Source: Kistimonas sp964291505 (GTDB lineage: Bacteria; Pseudomonadota; Gammaproteobacteria; Pseudomonadales; Endozoicomonadaceae). Taken from it: DNA of 64,000 bases. Each line of letters starts with the position of its first letter. Position 1 is the stretch's first letter. The translations under genes were made by a program, and so were the position numbers. Where the stretch lies: contig OZ220216.1 in assembly GCA_964291505.2 (NCBI GenBank), forward strand, positions 1,798,001-1,862,000, written 5' to 3'. Below are positions 18,044 through 27,541 of the stretch, piece by piece. Under the pieces are notes generated by a model. The model was not told the origin of the DNA. It did no database searches and was given only the letters and a program-made list of their open reading frames with translations.

Positions 18044-18691
18044 CTAAACCGTCTCAACAGTTTGGGCATCAACAACCTCCTCAGTCGCTTTCACGGGTAC
18101 ACCACTATGAAAACGAAACTCTGTGTCTGCCCGTAAAATCGCTTCACACTCAATCTCTGCAAAATCCGCAACGCGCGATGTTATCGACCCTTCTGACACA
18201 TTCATAGCCAATACCAGGTAATCCTGGAAATGTCTCGCCTCAGACTTGAGCAGCGAGCGATAAAACTTGGCCAGCTCATCATCCAGATAAGGCGCGAGTT
18301 TGCTAAAGCGCTCGCAGGATCTCGCCTCGATAAATGCGCCAACAATCAGCGTATCAATCAAACGCAACGGTTCCTGCTTTCTGGCATGATCGCGCAACGT
18401 CGTTGCATAACGGGAGGCCGAAACATACCGGTACTCAACGCCCCGCTGCTGCATAATGGCAAAGACCTGTTCAAAGTGGCGAAGTTCTTCTCTGGCCAAT
18501 CGGGACATCTTGTTCTGAAGATCGGTATGTTCGACATAACGGAACATCAGGTTGAGCGCAGTTGCTGCGGCCTTCTTTTCACAGTTGGCATGATCGATCA
18601 ATAGGACATCCTGATTTTCCAATGCCGCTTGAATCCAGGCATCCGGTGTTTCGCACAGTAAGAACTCATTCAACTCTGGCAACACACCCAT
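18044..18691 (-). CDS. miaE: tRNA-(ms2io6A)-hydroxylase (MiaE)
   Basis: Di-iron, O2-dependent enzyme that hydroxylates the isopentenyl group of ms2i6A at tRNA position 37. It has 215 residues. Ferritin-like di-iron ligands are visible in REELRHFEQV, GAFIEARSCERF and KSEARHFQDY. It is convergent with lpxH and separated by only 26 bp, where no clear terminator is seen. MiaE implies that MiaA and MiaB are encoded elsewhere in the genome. Confidence 0.9.
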   Translation of the reverse strand: MGVLPELNEFLLCETPDAWIQAALENQDVLLIDHANCEKKAAATALNLMFRYVEHTDLQNKMSRLAREELRHFEQVFAIMQQRGVEYRYVSASRYATTLRDHARKQEPLRLIDTLIVGAFIEARSCERFSKLAPYLDDELAKFYRSLLKSEARHFQDYLVLAMNVSEGSITSRVADFAEIECEAILRADTEFRFHSGVPVKATEEVVDAQTVETV

Positions 18692-18827
18692 TTTTTCTCA
18701 CTCCTCCCAGTCAGGTTGGGGTCATTATAAAAACAGCTGAAACAAAACCAAGTGCCGAACAAAAAAGGTCTACGCTTCAACGGGATAGCAACGTTTCCTT
18801 AAACCAATCATCAGGAGGCAGTCAATC

Positions 18828-19433
18828 ATGCCGCTGAATCGCATACTCCTGTTCTTTTGCCTTTTCTTCTCGACACCCACACTCCTCTCTGCCTCCAACG
18901 CATTCCGACATAGCGCTCAACCGTTGTCAGTTCATCACTATAACGATCTGGAAACATTATTACTCAGTGGCCAACCGGTAAGGGCGCTAATCAATTACCA
19001 GTTTTGCGAATGTGACGATGACGCCAATATAGAAGAAGACGCAAGTGACACTCTTGAGGAACAATCGAACCATCATCGATTTATCGCCTCTGTTGACTGG
19101 CGAACCTTCTGGCTAATGCCTCCAGATCATACTGATCCCAACACGAATTGCCTGGTCACCTTCAAACATAACTTTATGAACACAGGGGACCTGAATTATC
19201 TGTTTGACAACGACACCACACCTGATCCTGCCCATGAACACACCTGGGTTAAAATGACCGTCAACTATGCCGTGTGCAGCGATACGCCCGAGCAACTGAA
19301 CTTTCATATGAGCAAACGCATAGTGGCAGCCAACAACCCTCAGGAAAATGGCATGCTCTATCCACAGGAAACCTATAAATCACGGTTTTACGGCCACTGC
19401 CCTCTCAGCGCAATCCGCTTCTACAGGCATTGA
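18828..19433 (+). CDS. Secreted VirK-like protein of unknown function
   Basis: A 201-residue protein with a clear signal peptide (MPLNRILLFFCLFFSTPTLLSA, cleavage near residue 22). An excellent AGGAGG lies upstream of the ATG. The stretch LETLLLSGQPVRALINYQFC resembles the VirK family (L..L..G..VR..I.Y..C). Four later cysteines suggest disulfides, as expected in the periplasm. An unusually acidic insertion (CDDDANIEEDASDTLEEQ) follows the conserved Cys. It has no obvious operon partner; the FNR-type site of the next gene lies 57 bp past its stop. The VirK assignment is by eye and tentative. Confidence 0.6.
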   Translation: MPLNRILLFFCLFFSTPTLLSASNAFRHSAQPLSVHHYNDLETLLLSGQPVRALINYQFCECDDDANIEEDASDTLEEQSNHHRFIASVDWRTFWLMPPDHTDPNTNCLVTFKHNFMNTGDLNYLFDNDTTPDPAHEHTWVKMTVNYAVCSDTPEQLNFHMSKRIVAANNPQENGMLYPQETYKSRFYGHCPLSAIRFYRH

Positions 19434-19489
19434 GCAAAACAGGCACGCACGCCACAATTTGAACGAGCGTTTGAAATTAGAAGCCAGCA

Positions 19490-19503
19490 TTGACATAGAT
19501 CAA
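19490..19503 (+). promoter_or_regulatory. FNR/Anr box upstream of the universal stress protein
   Basis: TTGACATAGATCAA matches the FNR/Anr consensus TTGAT-N4-ATCAA at 9 of 10 defined bases. Its centre is 41.5 bp upstream of the start predicted from the -10 box TATGAT at 19526-19531. That is exactly the class II activator geometry. Confidence 0.8.
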
Positions 19504-19525
19504 TCGCAGCGTATTTTACCTCGGC

Positions 19526-19531
19526 TATGAT
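19526..19531 (+). promoter_or_regulatory. -10 element of the usp promoter
   Basis: TATGAT, with predicted transcription start near 19538. There is no good -35 box, as expected where an FNR-type activator replaces it. The leader would be about 41 nt. Confidence 0.65.
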
Positions 19532-19578
19532 CTGATCAAACCTTGGTCAAACGACATTGGATAGGGAGGTATACGGGC

Positions 19579-20448
19579 ATGCGTGCTCTCAAGAAGATGC
19601 TGGTGATCGTCGACACCAGGCAGGACAAACATCTCGCACTGGCCAGAGCCCGGTTACTGGCAAAGGCCACTGGCGCCACCATCCACGCCCTGGCTCCCAA
19701 CCCCCGAGCCAGTGAAGCCTCCCTTAAAGTGCTGGAAACCCTGATCAAGCCGTTGCAGGATGAAGGACTGGAAGTCATTCCCCACGAGCAATGGCACAAC
19801 AACGCCGTGGAAACCATCACCCATGTTCGCCAGGCGGAAGGCTGTGACCTCGTCGTCAAACAGGCAAAGCGGGCTGACAACGTTGCTAAGGTCATCAGCA
19901 CCCCTGAAGACTGGTCTCTGCTCCGCAAATGCCGGGTACCCGTGCTAATGGTCAAACATACCGCCCCCTGGACAGACGGTAAGATTCTCGCCGCCATTGA
20001 TGCCAACCCCAATGACAGCGAGCACCAGGTGCTGAATGAAGTGATCCTGGAATATGCGGCGGCTATCGCCGGTCTCGCTGATGCCGAATGCCATATTGCC
20101 TCCGCCCACCCTGCCCCCATGCTGTCCTCTGCAGATCCGGACAAGCAGACTCAGGAAGGTATGCGTTTCAGCTATCAAGCAGGCTGCAAGCCCTTTGCCG
20201 ACCGTTATGAGATCCCTGCAGAAGACATTCATGTCGAGGAAGGTCCGGCGGAAACCCTGATCCCTGCGATCGCCAAACGGATTGATGCTGACCTTGTAGT
20301 CATGGGTACTGTCGCCCGTACCGGCATCAAGGGCGCCCTGATGGGGAATACCGCCGAATTGCTGCTGGGTGCCATCGAGTGTGACGTCCTGACCCTGAAA
20401 CCCCGTGACATCATGGAGCCACTGGAACAAACGCTCTACCGCTTCTAA
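19579..20448 (+). CDS. Tandem-domain universal stress protein (UspE-like)
   Basis: Cytoplasmic stress protein with two Usp domains (about 1-135 and 140-289). The second domain keeps the nucleotide-binding pattern G-x2-G-x9-G-N (GTVARTGIKGALMGNTAELL). I chose ATG at 19579 (MRALKKMLVIVD) with GGGAGG upstream; an ATG at 19543 would lie only 5 nt from the predicted transcription start. It has 289 residues. An FNR/Anr-type promoter suggests induction under low oxygen, as known for several Pseudomonas Usp genes. A terminator follows. Confidence 0.92.
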   Translation: MRALKKMLVIVDTRQDKHLALARARLLAKATGATIHALAPNPRASEASLKVLETLIKPLQDEGLEVIPHEQWHNNAVETITHVRQAEGCDLVVKQAKRADNVAKVISTPEDWSLLRKCRVPVLMVKHTAPWTDGKILAAIDANPNDSEHQVLNEVILEYAAAIAGLADAECHIASAHPAPMLSSADPDKQTQEGMRFSYQAGCKPFADRYEIPAEDIHVEEGPAETLIPAIAKRIDADLVVMGTVARTGIKGALMGNTAELLLGAIECDVLTLKPRDIMEPLEQTLYRF

Positions 20449-20467
20449 AGCCAACAACAGCATAAAT

Positions 20468-20494
20468 AAGCCGGCCACCATACCGGCTTTTTTT
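20468..20494 (+). terminator. Rho-independent terminator of the usp gene
   Basis: AAGCCGG pairs with CCGGCTT around an 8-nt loop, followed by seven T. Confidence 0.9.
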
Positions 20495-20549
20495 ATGCCC
20501 CTACCAAGGCACTATTCACTAACAAAATACCCGCTATTTCGGTATTTCC

Positions 20550-20578
20550 TTAACTTGCCCGGGGCCTTCGAGTATACT
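20550..20578 (+). promoter_or_regulatory. Candidate sigma70 promoter of acnB
   Basis: TTAACT, 17 bp, TATACT. The predicted start near 20585 gives a leader of about 195 nt before the acnB start. Apart from the usp terminator, I see nothing else in 20449-20778. Confidence 0.5.
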
Positions 20579-20778
20579 TTTCGGGCCAGAAAAATTCTAT
20601 AAACCCAGACGATGGCCCTGCCATAGGCTGGTTTTGCCACGGGATTCCCTGACGTATCAGCGCCTTTCCGGTACGTTCCGCCATAAAAACCGGCAAGCCC
20701 TGAAAGTGTCCAGCCCGAACCCCGTATGACAAGCCCGCCCGCACTTCCGTGGCAGGTGAAGTGATGAGGAAATCAAAC

Positions 20779-23369
20779 GTGTTAGAAGCATATCGCGCCC
20801 ACGTCGCAGAACGTGCTGCAGAAGGTGTACCGCCCAAACCTCTAAGTGCCGAGCAGGTCACCGGTCTGGTAGAGCTGCTGAAAAACCCACCGGCCGGGGA
20901 AGAAGACTTCCTGCTGGATCTGCTTGAAAACCGTATTCCCCCCGGTGTTGATGAAGCCGCTTATGTGAAAGCGGGCTTTCTGTCAGCCGTTGCCAAAGGT
21001 GAGTCCGAATCACCTCTGCTGACCAAAGAAAAAGCCGTTGAATTGCTGGGTATGATGCTCGGCGGCTACAACATTGAGACACTGGTCAGCCTGCTGGATG
21101 ATACCGCCCTGAGCGCCCTGGCGGCTGAACAACTGAAAAAGACCCTGCTCGTCTTTGACGCTTTCCACGACGTGGAAGAAAAAGCCAAGGCCGGCAACGA
21201 CAATGCCAAAGCCGTGCTGCAGTCCTGGGCTGACGCGGAGTGGTTCACCCAGCGCAGCAAAGTGCAGGACAGCATCAAGGTTGCTGTCTTCAAAGTCACC
21301 GGCGAAACCAACACTGACGACCTGTCCCCTGCACCTGACGCCTGGTCCCGTCCTGACATACCGCTTCACGCCCGCGCCGCCTACAAGATGCCCCGTGATG
21401 GTCTGACGCCAGAAGAGCCCGGCGTCACCGGCCCCATGAGCCAGATTGAAGCCATCAAGGCTCAGGGCCTGCCTGTCGCGTTCGTGGGTGATGTTGTGGG
21501 GACCGGTTCATCCCGTAAGTCCGCCACCAACTCCGTGCTCTGGTTCTTCGGTGATGATATTCCGGGTGTTCCCAACAAGCGTTCTGGCGGCATCTGTATC
21601 GGTAGCAAAGTGGCACCCATCTTCTTCAACACCATGGAAGATGCTGGCGCACTGGTATTTGAAGCCCCGGTTGATCAGCTCAACATGGGTGATGTGATCG
21701 AAATCCGTCCTTACGATGGCAAGATTCTGTCCGAATCCGGCGATGTACTCTCCGAGTTCGGCTTCAAGTCAGACGTTATTCTGGATGAGGTTCAGGCTGG
21801 CGGGCGTATCAACCTGATCATCGGTCGTGGACTGACCGACAAGGCCCGTGAAGCACTGGGTCTTGAAGCATCGGACGTCTTCCGCCGCCCTGCTGATGCA
21901 CAAGCCAGCAGTAAAGGTTATACGCTGGCACAGAAGATGGTCGGTAAGGCCTGCGGCGTCGAAGGCGTACGCCCTGGCCAGTACTGCGAACCGAAGATGA
22001 CCACTGTCGGCTCGCAGGACACCACTGGTCCCATGACCCGTGACGAGCTGAAAGACCTGGCCTGCCTGGGCTTTTCGTCTGACCTGGTCATGCAGTCTTT
22101 CTGCCATACAGCAGCCTATCCAAGCCGGTAGATGTTGAGATGCAGCATACTCTGCCTGATTTCATCATGAACCGTGGCGGTGTTGCACTGCGTCCTGGCG
22201 ACGGCATCATCCACAGCTGGCTGAACCGGATGCTGATGCCTGATACAGTCGGAACCGGTGGTGACTCCCACACCCGCTTCCCGCTGGGCATCTCCTTCCC
22301 GGCCGGTTCTGGTCTCGTCGCCTTTGCTGCAGCCACCGGTGTCATGCCGCTGGATATGCCAGAGTCCGTACTGGTTCGCTTCAAGGGCGAAATGCAACCT
22401 GGCATTACCCTGCGCGACCTGGTTCACGCCATTCCACTGTATGGCATCAAGCAGGGTCTGTTGACCGTTGAGAAAAAAGGCAAAAAGAACATCTTCTCCG
22501 GCCGCATCCTTGAGATTGAAGGTCTGGAAACCCTAACCGCTGAGCAGGCATTTGAGCTCTCCGATGCCTCTGCCGAGCGTTCTGCCGCTGGCTGTACTAT
22601 CACACTTTCAGAAGAATCCGTCGGCGAGTACCTGAAGTCCAACATCACCATGCTGCGCTGGATGATCAGTGAAGGTTACGGTGACGCCCGCACCCTGGAG
22701 CGTCGTGCGAAGAAGATGGAAGAGTGGCTGGCCAACCCGCAACTGATGCGTGCGGATGCTGACGCTGAATATGCCGCTGTCATTGATATCGACCTCGCGG
22801 ACATCAAGGAGCCCATCCTCTGCGCCCCGAACGATCCCGATGATGCCCGTACGCTCTCCGATGTCGCCGGCGACAAGATCGACGAGGTCTTCCTCGGTTC
22901 CTGCATGACCAATATCGGTCACTTCCGCGCGGCCGGTAAGCTGCTGGAGCAGAACAGCGATCCGCTTCAGACCCGCTTCTGGATGTCGCCACCGACCAAG
23001 ATGGACAAGAGCCAGCTTGAACAGGAAGGCTATTACGACATCTACGACAAAGCCGGCGTCAGAACCGAGATCCCGGGCTGCTCGCTGTGCATGGGTAACC
23101 AGGCACGCGTGGAACCCGGCGCGACTGTGCTCTCTACGTCAACCCGTAACTTCCCGAACCGACTGGGTGATGGCGCCAACGTCTACCTGTGTTCAGCGGA
23201 ACTGGCAGCGGTCGGTGCGATTCTCGGCAAGATTCCATCCGCTGAGGAATACATGGCGTATGCCAAAAACATCAACGCCATGGCGGGTGATATCTACCGC
23301 TACCTGAACTTTGACCAGATCCAGAGCTACCAGGAAGCGGCGGATAACATTATCGCCAAAGCCGGTTAA
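20779..23369 (+). pseudogene. acnB: Aconitate hydratase B with a -1 frameshift
   Basis: TCA-cycle enzyme that interconverts citrate and isocitrate. The gene is in two frames. The first runs to a TAG at 22129-22131 after HTAAYPSR; the second covers 22122-23369. Restoring one A in CCAAGCC (22120-22126) would read HTAAYPKPVDVEMQHTLPDF, as in E. coli AcnB, so a single base is missing. Everything else is intact: GTGSSRKSATNSVLWF in the first half, and the 4Fe-4S cysteines in GSCMTNIGHF and PGCSLCMGNQ in the second. The restored protein is about 863 residues. I prefer GTG at 20779 (MLEAYRAHVAERAAEG), with GAGGA upstream. A sequencing error in a run of A is as likely as a real mutation. Confidence 0.88.
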
Positions 23370-23380
23370 CCGAAGCCGGA

Positions 23381-23413
23381 AACGGGATCAGAGCTTCTGA
23401 TCCCGTTTTTTTT
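23381..23413 (+). terminator. Rho-independent terminator of acnB
   Basis: AACGGGATCAGA pairs with TCTGATCCCGTT around a 3-nt loop, followed by a T-run. Strong. Confidence 0.93.
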
Positions 23414-23446
23414 CGCCCAGAAACCCAATAAGAAACAGGAATAACT

Positions 23447-23935
23447 ATGGCAGGTAATCGACTCAGCCGTATTGTGGCCAAGACGCAGAAAGCCCCGCCT
23501 TTCATGCAATCCTGGGTATTGACGAAAGTGTTTGGCACCGCCATCAAGTTTGCCGGAACGGCCAAAGTAGATATTCATCATCTCAGCCACCAGGAAAGCC
23601 GGCTGACCATCAAAAACCGCAAGCGTGTACAAAATCACATTGGTAGCGTCCATGCCTGCGCCATGGCGCTACTGGCGGAATCCGCCACGGGGTATATTGT
23701 GGGAATGAACGTGCCAGATGACCGGGTGCCGGTAATCAAGAGCATGCATATTGATTATGTAAAACGCGCGACGGGTGATCTCCACGCGGTAGCCCACCTT
23801 ACAGATGAGCAAATCCAACAGATTCAGACCACCGAAAAAGGTGAAGTCACCGTCGCTGTCACGATAACCGATGAAAAAGGCGTTGAGCCTATCAAGGCCG
23901 AAATGATTTGGGCCTGGACTCCAAAGCGCCGGTAA
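23447..23935 (+). CDS. DUF4442 hotdog-fold protein
   Basis: A 162-residue protein resembling the DUF4442 / PaaI-like thioesterase group. It has a central helix after QNHIGSVHACAMALLAESATG, the position where hotdog thioesterases bind the acyl-CoA, and a following strand with KSMHIDYVKRATGDL. There is no signal peptide or membrane segment. The substrate is unknown. It starts with ATG, 12 bp after an AGGAATAA stretch and 33 bp past the acnB terminator, so it is probably a separate unit. It converges on the transglutaminase gene. Confidence 0.8.
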   Translation: MAGNRLSRIVAKTQKAPPFMQSWVLTKVFGTAIKFAGTAKVDIHHLSHQESRLTIKNRKRVQNHIGSVHACAMALLAESATGYIVGMNVPDDRVPVIKSMHIDYVKRATGDLHAVAHLTDEQIQQIQTTEKGEVTVAVTITDEKGVEPIKAEMIWAWTPKRR

Positions 23936-24013
23936 AACATCTCATATCCGCCAGGTGTCCTCAGAGGTGACAATGAAGGGCACCTTGCAACTCCCCCCTA
24001 AAATCCACCATTT

Positions 24014-26035
24014 TTAGACATTAGATAGCGTAACCTTTAGCTGTTTAATGGTGTCTGACGGGTTCTCTGAGCCTCTACCATACTGGCAACTTGCATAATA
24101 TTTAGTAAATGTAACCGCAACTTCTGCCAACTCAGGCGCACTCTCTGCTATCCGCTGACCGTAAGCAATCGGACCTTCACTGGGGTATCGCGGAAAGCCT
24201 TTTTTGGCCATTTTCCGGCAAAAGCGATCGTATAATTTTTCCAGCGCTGTCCGTTTTATCCTGCCAGGCCACAATAAAACTGCGCTCATCACCATTAAAA
24301 ACAGGGCGGTGGCACTGGCCAAGACAATTGTCAGCGTCTGGTACATGTCACGATCACCAAACAGACGCCGGAACAGTGCTTCCTGACTGTTGTGGTGGTA
24401 ACCCAGCACCCTGCGCTGCCACTGGTATTCCAGTTTTTCCCAGGACAAACGCATCTTGTTCAGCAGATCAACATGCCGGAATCGAACCGGTGAGAAAGGC
24501 CGTTCACTCAAAAAGCTGCCTTCCCCGGCAACCGCTTCTTCCAGCCCTTCACGGACACGCTCCGGCGAAACAGCCGCGGTAGGATCAACCCGCATCCAGC
24601 CACTCTCCGGCACCCATATTTCGGCCCAGGCATGGGCATCAAACTGTCGGACCTGGATAACACGATCATCCGGTTTGTACTCGCCTCCCTGGTACCCTGC
24701 AACCACACGGGCAGGGATACCCGCAGCTCGCATGACAAACACAAACGCTCCGGCATAATGGCTGCAAAAGCCCTGGCGGGTAGAAAAGAGAAATTCATCA
24801 ATGGTATTCGCACCCAGTAACGGCGGCCTTAGCGTGTAATAAAACGGCTGGGTTCGAAACTGTTCCAGTAAAGCGTTGGTGATCTTGAGCGGATCGCCAT
24901 CAAATTGCTTTGACAGCTTTTCACCGTAGCCGCGCGCTTCCCAATCACCATCATAGGGCAAGCGCAGGTTGAGTTCGGCCATCCATGCTGGCAAATCCCG
25001 CTCATCTGCTTGCCGCATATGGGACTCCAACTGATAGGCCATCCTGAAATCAACTGGATTACGGGGGATTAGCCGATAATCGCGGGTCACCCCGGCATCT
25101 ACAATCGGTTTCCAGGCTGGTCCCAGAGAGAACAGCCAGGACTGGCCAGTAGGCTCCAGGATAATGTCGTAACGGTATTCCGGATCAGCATCCTCATCTA
25201 CCCTGTACCAGGAGGGGGTCGGATACCATCGAACCAGCCCATCCTCCGTGATATCTTGCCTTACCGACAATTTATCATGATCTTCCTGAGACCAGGTTCG
25301 ACCGTCGAAATGGCTCATCACGATGCCACGCCAGTAACGCTCTTCTGGCGGCGGGACCTTGCCTTCAAAGGTGGCCCGAAATGCCAGTTTGTCCGACTGG
25401 CTCAACCGTGCGATATCACCCGGGCTCATGGAATCGCTGACACCCGTGGTCGCATCCCGCTCAGGCATCGGCACAGACCACAACGGCGGAATACGGGGAA
25501 CCACTAAAAAGAGAATCAGCATCATGGGCAAAGCCTGTGCCGACAGTATGGCGCCTCGCCGAAAGACAAACCCCAGCCCCTTCCTGCCACTTTGGTAATG
25601 CAACGCAGCCATTGCGGATACAACAACCACCAGAACAACGAGCAGATAACCTGCCATCAAAATACTCTGGGAAAAGAGCAATCCGGTGACCACAATGAAA
25701 AAACTCAGCAGCATGATAATCCAGGTATCACGCACCGCTTTTAATTCGAGCAGCTTCATGGAACAGGCTGCCACCAGCACAGAGGCGCCGGCAGCCAAGC
25801 CAACCAAGGTTTTAAATTCGATATAGATACTGATGGAACAGAATACGACCAGCAGTACCTTCAGCCATGTGGACGCCTCACCACATTGCCCCTGAAGCTG
25901 ACGATAACGCCAGTAAACACAGAAGATCACTGTTCCGATAACCGCAAAAGGCAGCACGGGAAACAAGGGCGCGCTGACCAGCAGCAGCGTTGTCACCAGC
26001 CAAATCGTGGAAGATCGTGCTATCCGTTGGGACAT
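24014..26035 (-). CDS. tgpA: Membrane transglutaminase-like protein (TgpA family)
   Basis: Inner-membrane protein with a periplasmic transglutaminase-like domain; TgpA is essential in Pseudomonas aeruginosa, but its substrate is unclear. It has 673 residues. About six hydrophobic helices lie in the first 200 residues (DUF3488 region). The transglutaminase core has Cys about 421 (GFCSHYAG), His about 464 (DAHAWAEIW) and Asp about 482 (RVDPTAA). One more helix is near 575-600 and a DUF4129-like tail ends the protein. It completes the MoxR-DUF58-TgpA set, though an opposite-strand gene separates it from DUF58. Confidence 0.93.
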   Translation of the reverse strand: MSQRIARSSTIWLVTTLLLVSAPLFPVLPFAVIGTVIFCVYWRYRQLQGQCGEASTWLKVLLVVFCSISIYIEFKTLVGLAAGASVLVAACSMKLLELKAVRDTWIIMLLSFFIVVTGLLFSQSILMAGYLLVVLVVVVSAMAALHYQSGRKGLGFVFRRGAILSAQALPMMLILFLVVPRIPPLWSVPMPERDATTGVSDSMSPGDIARLSQSDKLAFRATFEGKVPPPEERYWRGIVMSHFDGRTWSQEDHDKLSVRQDITEDGLVRWYPTPSWYRVDEDADPEYRYDIILEPTGQSWLFSLGPAWKPIVDAGVTRDYRLIPRNPVDFRMAYQLESHMRQADERDLPAWMAELNLRLPYDGDWEARGYGEKLSKQFDGDPLKITNALLEQFRTQPFYYTLRPPLLGANTIDEFLFSTRQGFCSHYAGAFVFVMRAAGIPARVVAGYQGGEYKPDDRVIQVRQFDAHAWAEIWVPESGWMRVDPTAAVSPERVREGLEEAVAGEGSFLSERPFSPVRFRHVDLLNKMRLSWEKLEYQWQRRVLGYHHNSQEALFRRLFGDRDMYQTLTIVLASATALFLMVMSAVLLWPGRIKRTALEKLYDRFCRKMAKKGFPRYPSEGPIAYGQRIAESAPELAEVAVTFTKYYASCQYGRGSENPSDTIKQLKVTLSNV

Positions 26036-26191
26036 CCTGCTTTACCCATTTCCAAAGCCTGTTTCTCTTATTCTTGGCCCACAACCGCTTTGTTCTGTGC
26101 CTGATGGGATCACTACGTTGAACCACAACAAAACCCCATTTTTTGCACTACTTTTTTCTATCCAGCCACTCGACCCACGAAGGACATCACA

Positions 26192-26578
26192 TTGTCACAG
26201 TTTTTGTCATCATCCTGGTGGTCCCAGGTAGAGCAAACCATTGCCGACGCTGGCAATCTGAAAATCCCCACAGCCATACGCACCATCTGTCTGAATATCA
26301 CCGTTGTGACACCGGAAGGTCAGACACTTCCCCTGGCCATGAAAAACGGATTGTTTGTTGCCAGGCACCAATCTGACGCCACTGCTCACATCACTCTGCC
26401 ACTTGATGTAGCACGCCGCATCTTTATCGAAAACGATACAGCCGCCGGATTCAAAGCCTTCTTCAGGGGGCAATTGAAAGCCTCTGGCGACTTACGCTGC
26501 CTGTTTACACTCCATACCGCACAACCAACCCCAACCCAGCGCCACCTGCAGCAAACCATTGCCGCATTTACGGATTAG
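26192..26578 (+). CDS. Small SCP2-like protein of unknown function
   Basis: A 128-residue protein. The most likely start is TTG at 26192, with AAGGA 7 bp upstream; no ATG gives a complete product. The middle and end (ITLPLDVARRIFIEN, then GFKAFFRGQLKASGDLRCLF) follow the pattern of SCP2 sterol-carrier/SCP2-like domains, where a small helix precedes a G-(K/Q)-L-x-x-x-G-D strand. UbiJ, a ubiquinone-synthesis accessory protein, has a similar fold, but that is only a hint. It lies head-to-head with tgpA, and its last 11 bp overlap the end of the DUF58 gene on the other strand. Confidence 0.65.
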   Translation: MSQFLSSSWWSQVEQTIADAGNLKIPTAIRTICLNITVVTPEGQTLPLAMKNGLFVARHQSDATAHITLPLDVARRIFIENDTAAGFKAFFRGQLKASGDLRCLFTLHTAQPTPTQRHLQQTIAAFTD

Positions 26579-27533
26579 TATCATCTTTCCCAAAAAGTGC
26601 CAATGCAGTAAGACAGTCTTGCACATGCGCTTCCCCCTGAGCAGGTTCAATTACACGGTCCGTCAGCCAGAGGCCAAATTGCGCCTGCTGATCCGCATAA
26701 TGCAAGATCAGACCACACAGTCTTGAAAGCTTTTCTTCAGTCTCATGTCCTGAAACTGTGCGGAAATCCAGCCAAAAACGCTCGTCGGCATAATCATGAA
26801 ATTGCTTGGTCAACAACTCACCGGTCCGCGAAAAAGATTTCCAGCTGACATGCGCTAACGGGTCGGTCGGTACGGTTTCGCGCAAACCGGCGAAGTCTTC
26901 ATTACCATCGGGTCTCACCGCGCCTTCGCCCTGACCTGTCAACGCCAGCGACTCAACCTCAAGATCAGACTGATCCGGTGCAGGGTACACCAACGTTTCC
27001 AGTTTCAGATCAACCCAGCTCCACGCATGAAACAGACCCAGCGGGAATTCGGTGGATACCCTCAACCTGGCAGGCCTGAGCCAACCGCGCTGGTGGGTAG
27101 GATGCCAAACCATCACTTCGTCACTTTCCTGATAGGGTTCTGCCGTGGTCAGCCGTCCCAACCATCCCAGCTGAATCCCGTGTTGAGAGCGTCCTTGTGC
27201 CGCTTGAACGGTAACCACAAACCCGGCGTCCTGACCGGCATGCACAGACTCAGCGCCATGCCCTGACACCGTCAAACCTGCGAGGTTCTTCCAGGTATGC
27301 AGCATGGTGACCAGAAACAGCCCAACCATGAAAAAACTCACCACATAAGACAGGCTGTTCTGGTAATTAATAGCCGCGAGAAACACCAGGAATGCTACCA
27401 GAAGAAAGCCATAACCGACTCTCGAAGGCACAATGAAAATACTTTTCTGGTTCAGCGTGACATGGTTGGCAGGCGGAATGCGTCGGGTCAACCAGCGATC
27501 AAATCGTTTCTGCCAGGTAGTCCTTATCATCAC
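26568..27533 (-). CDS. DUF58 domain protein
   Basis: A 321-residue membrane-anchored protein with two hydrophobic helices near 30-75, then a von Willebrand A-like DUF58 domain. The family signature is present as RPDGNEDFAGLRE, followed by HVSWKSFSRTGELLTKQF. These proteins are partners of MoxR ATPases and transglutaminase-like membrane proteins in envelope maintenance; the exact role is unknown. It starts 8 bp after the MoxR stop codon, so the two are co-translated. Confidence 0.9.
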   Translation of the reverse strand: MMIRTTWQKRFDRWLTRRIPPANHVTLNQKSIFIVPSRVGYGFLLVAFLVFLAAINYQNSLSYVVSFFMVGLFLVTMLHTWKNLAGLTVSGHGAESVHAGQDAGFVVTVQAAQGRSQHGIQLGWLGRLTTAEPYQESDEVMVWHPTHQRGWLRPARLRVSTEFPLGLFHAWSWVDLKLETLVYPAPDQSDLEVESLALTGQGEGAVRPDGNEDFAGLRETVPTDPLAHVSWKSFSRTGELLTKQFHDYADERFWLDFRTVSGHETEEKLSRLCGLILHYADQQAQFGLWLTDRVIEPAQGEAHVQDCLTALALFGKDDTNP

Positions 27534-27541
27534 GACTGACC

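Noticed and set aside
22117..22142. Programmed ribosomal frameshift in acnB
   Set aside because: CCAAGCC is not a known slippery heptamer, there is no following structure that I recognise, and AcnB homologues are read in one frame.
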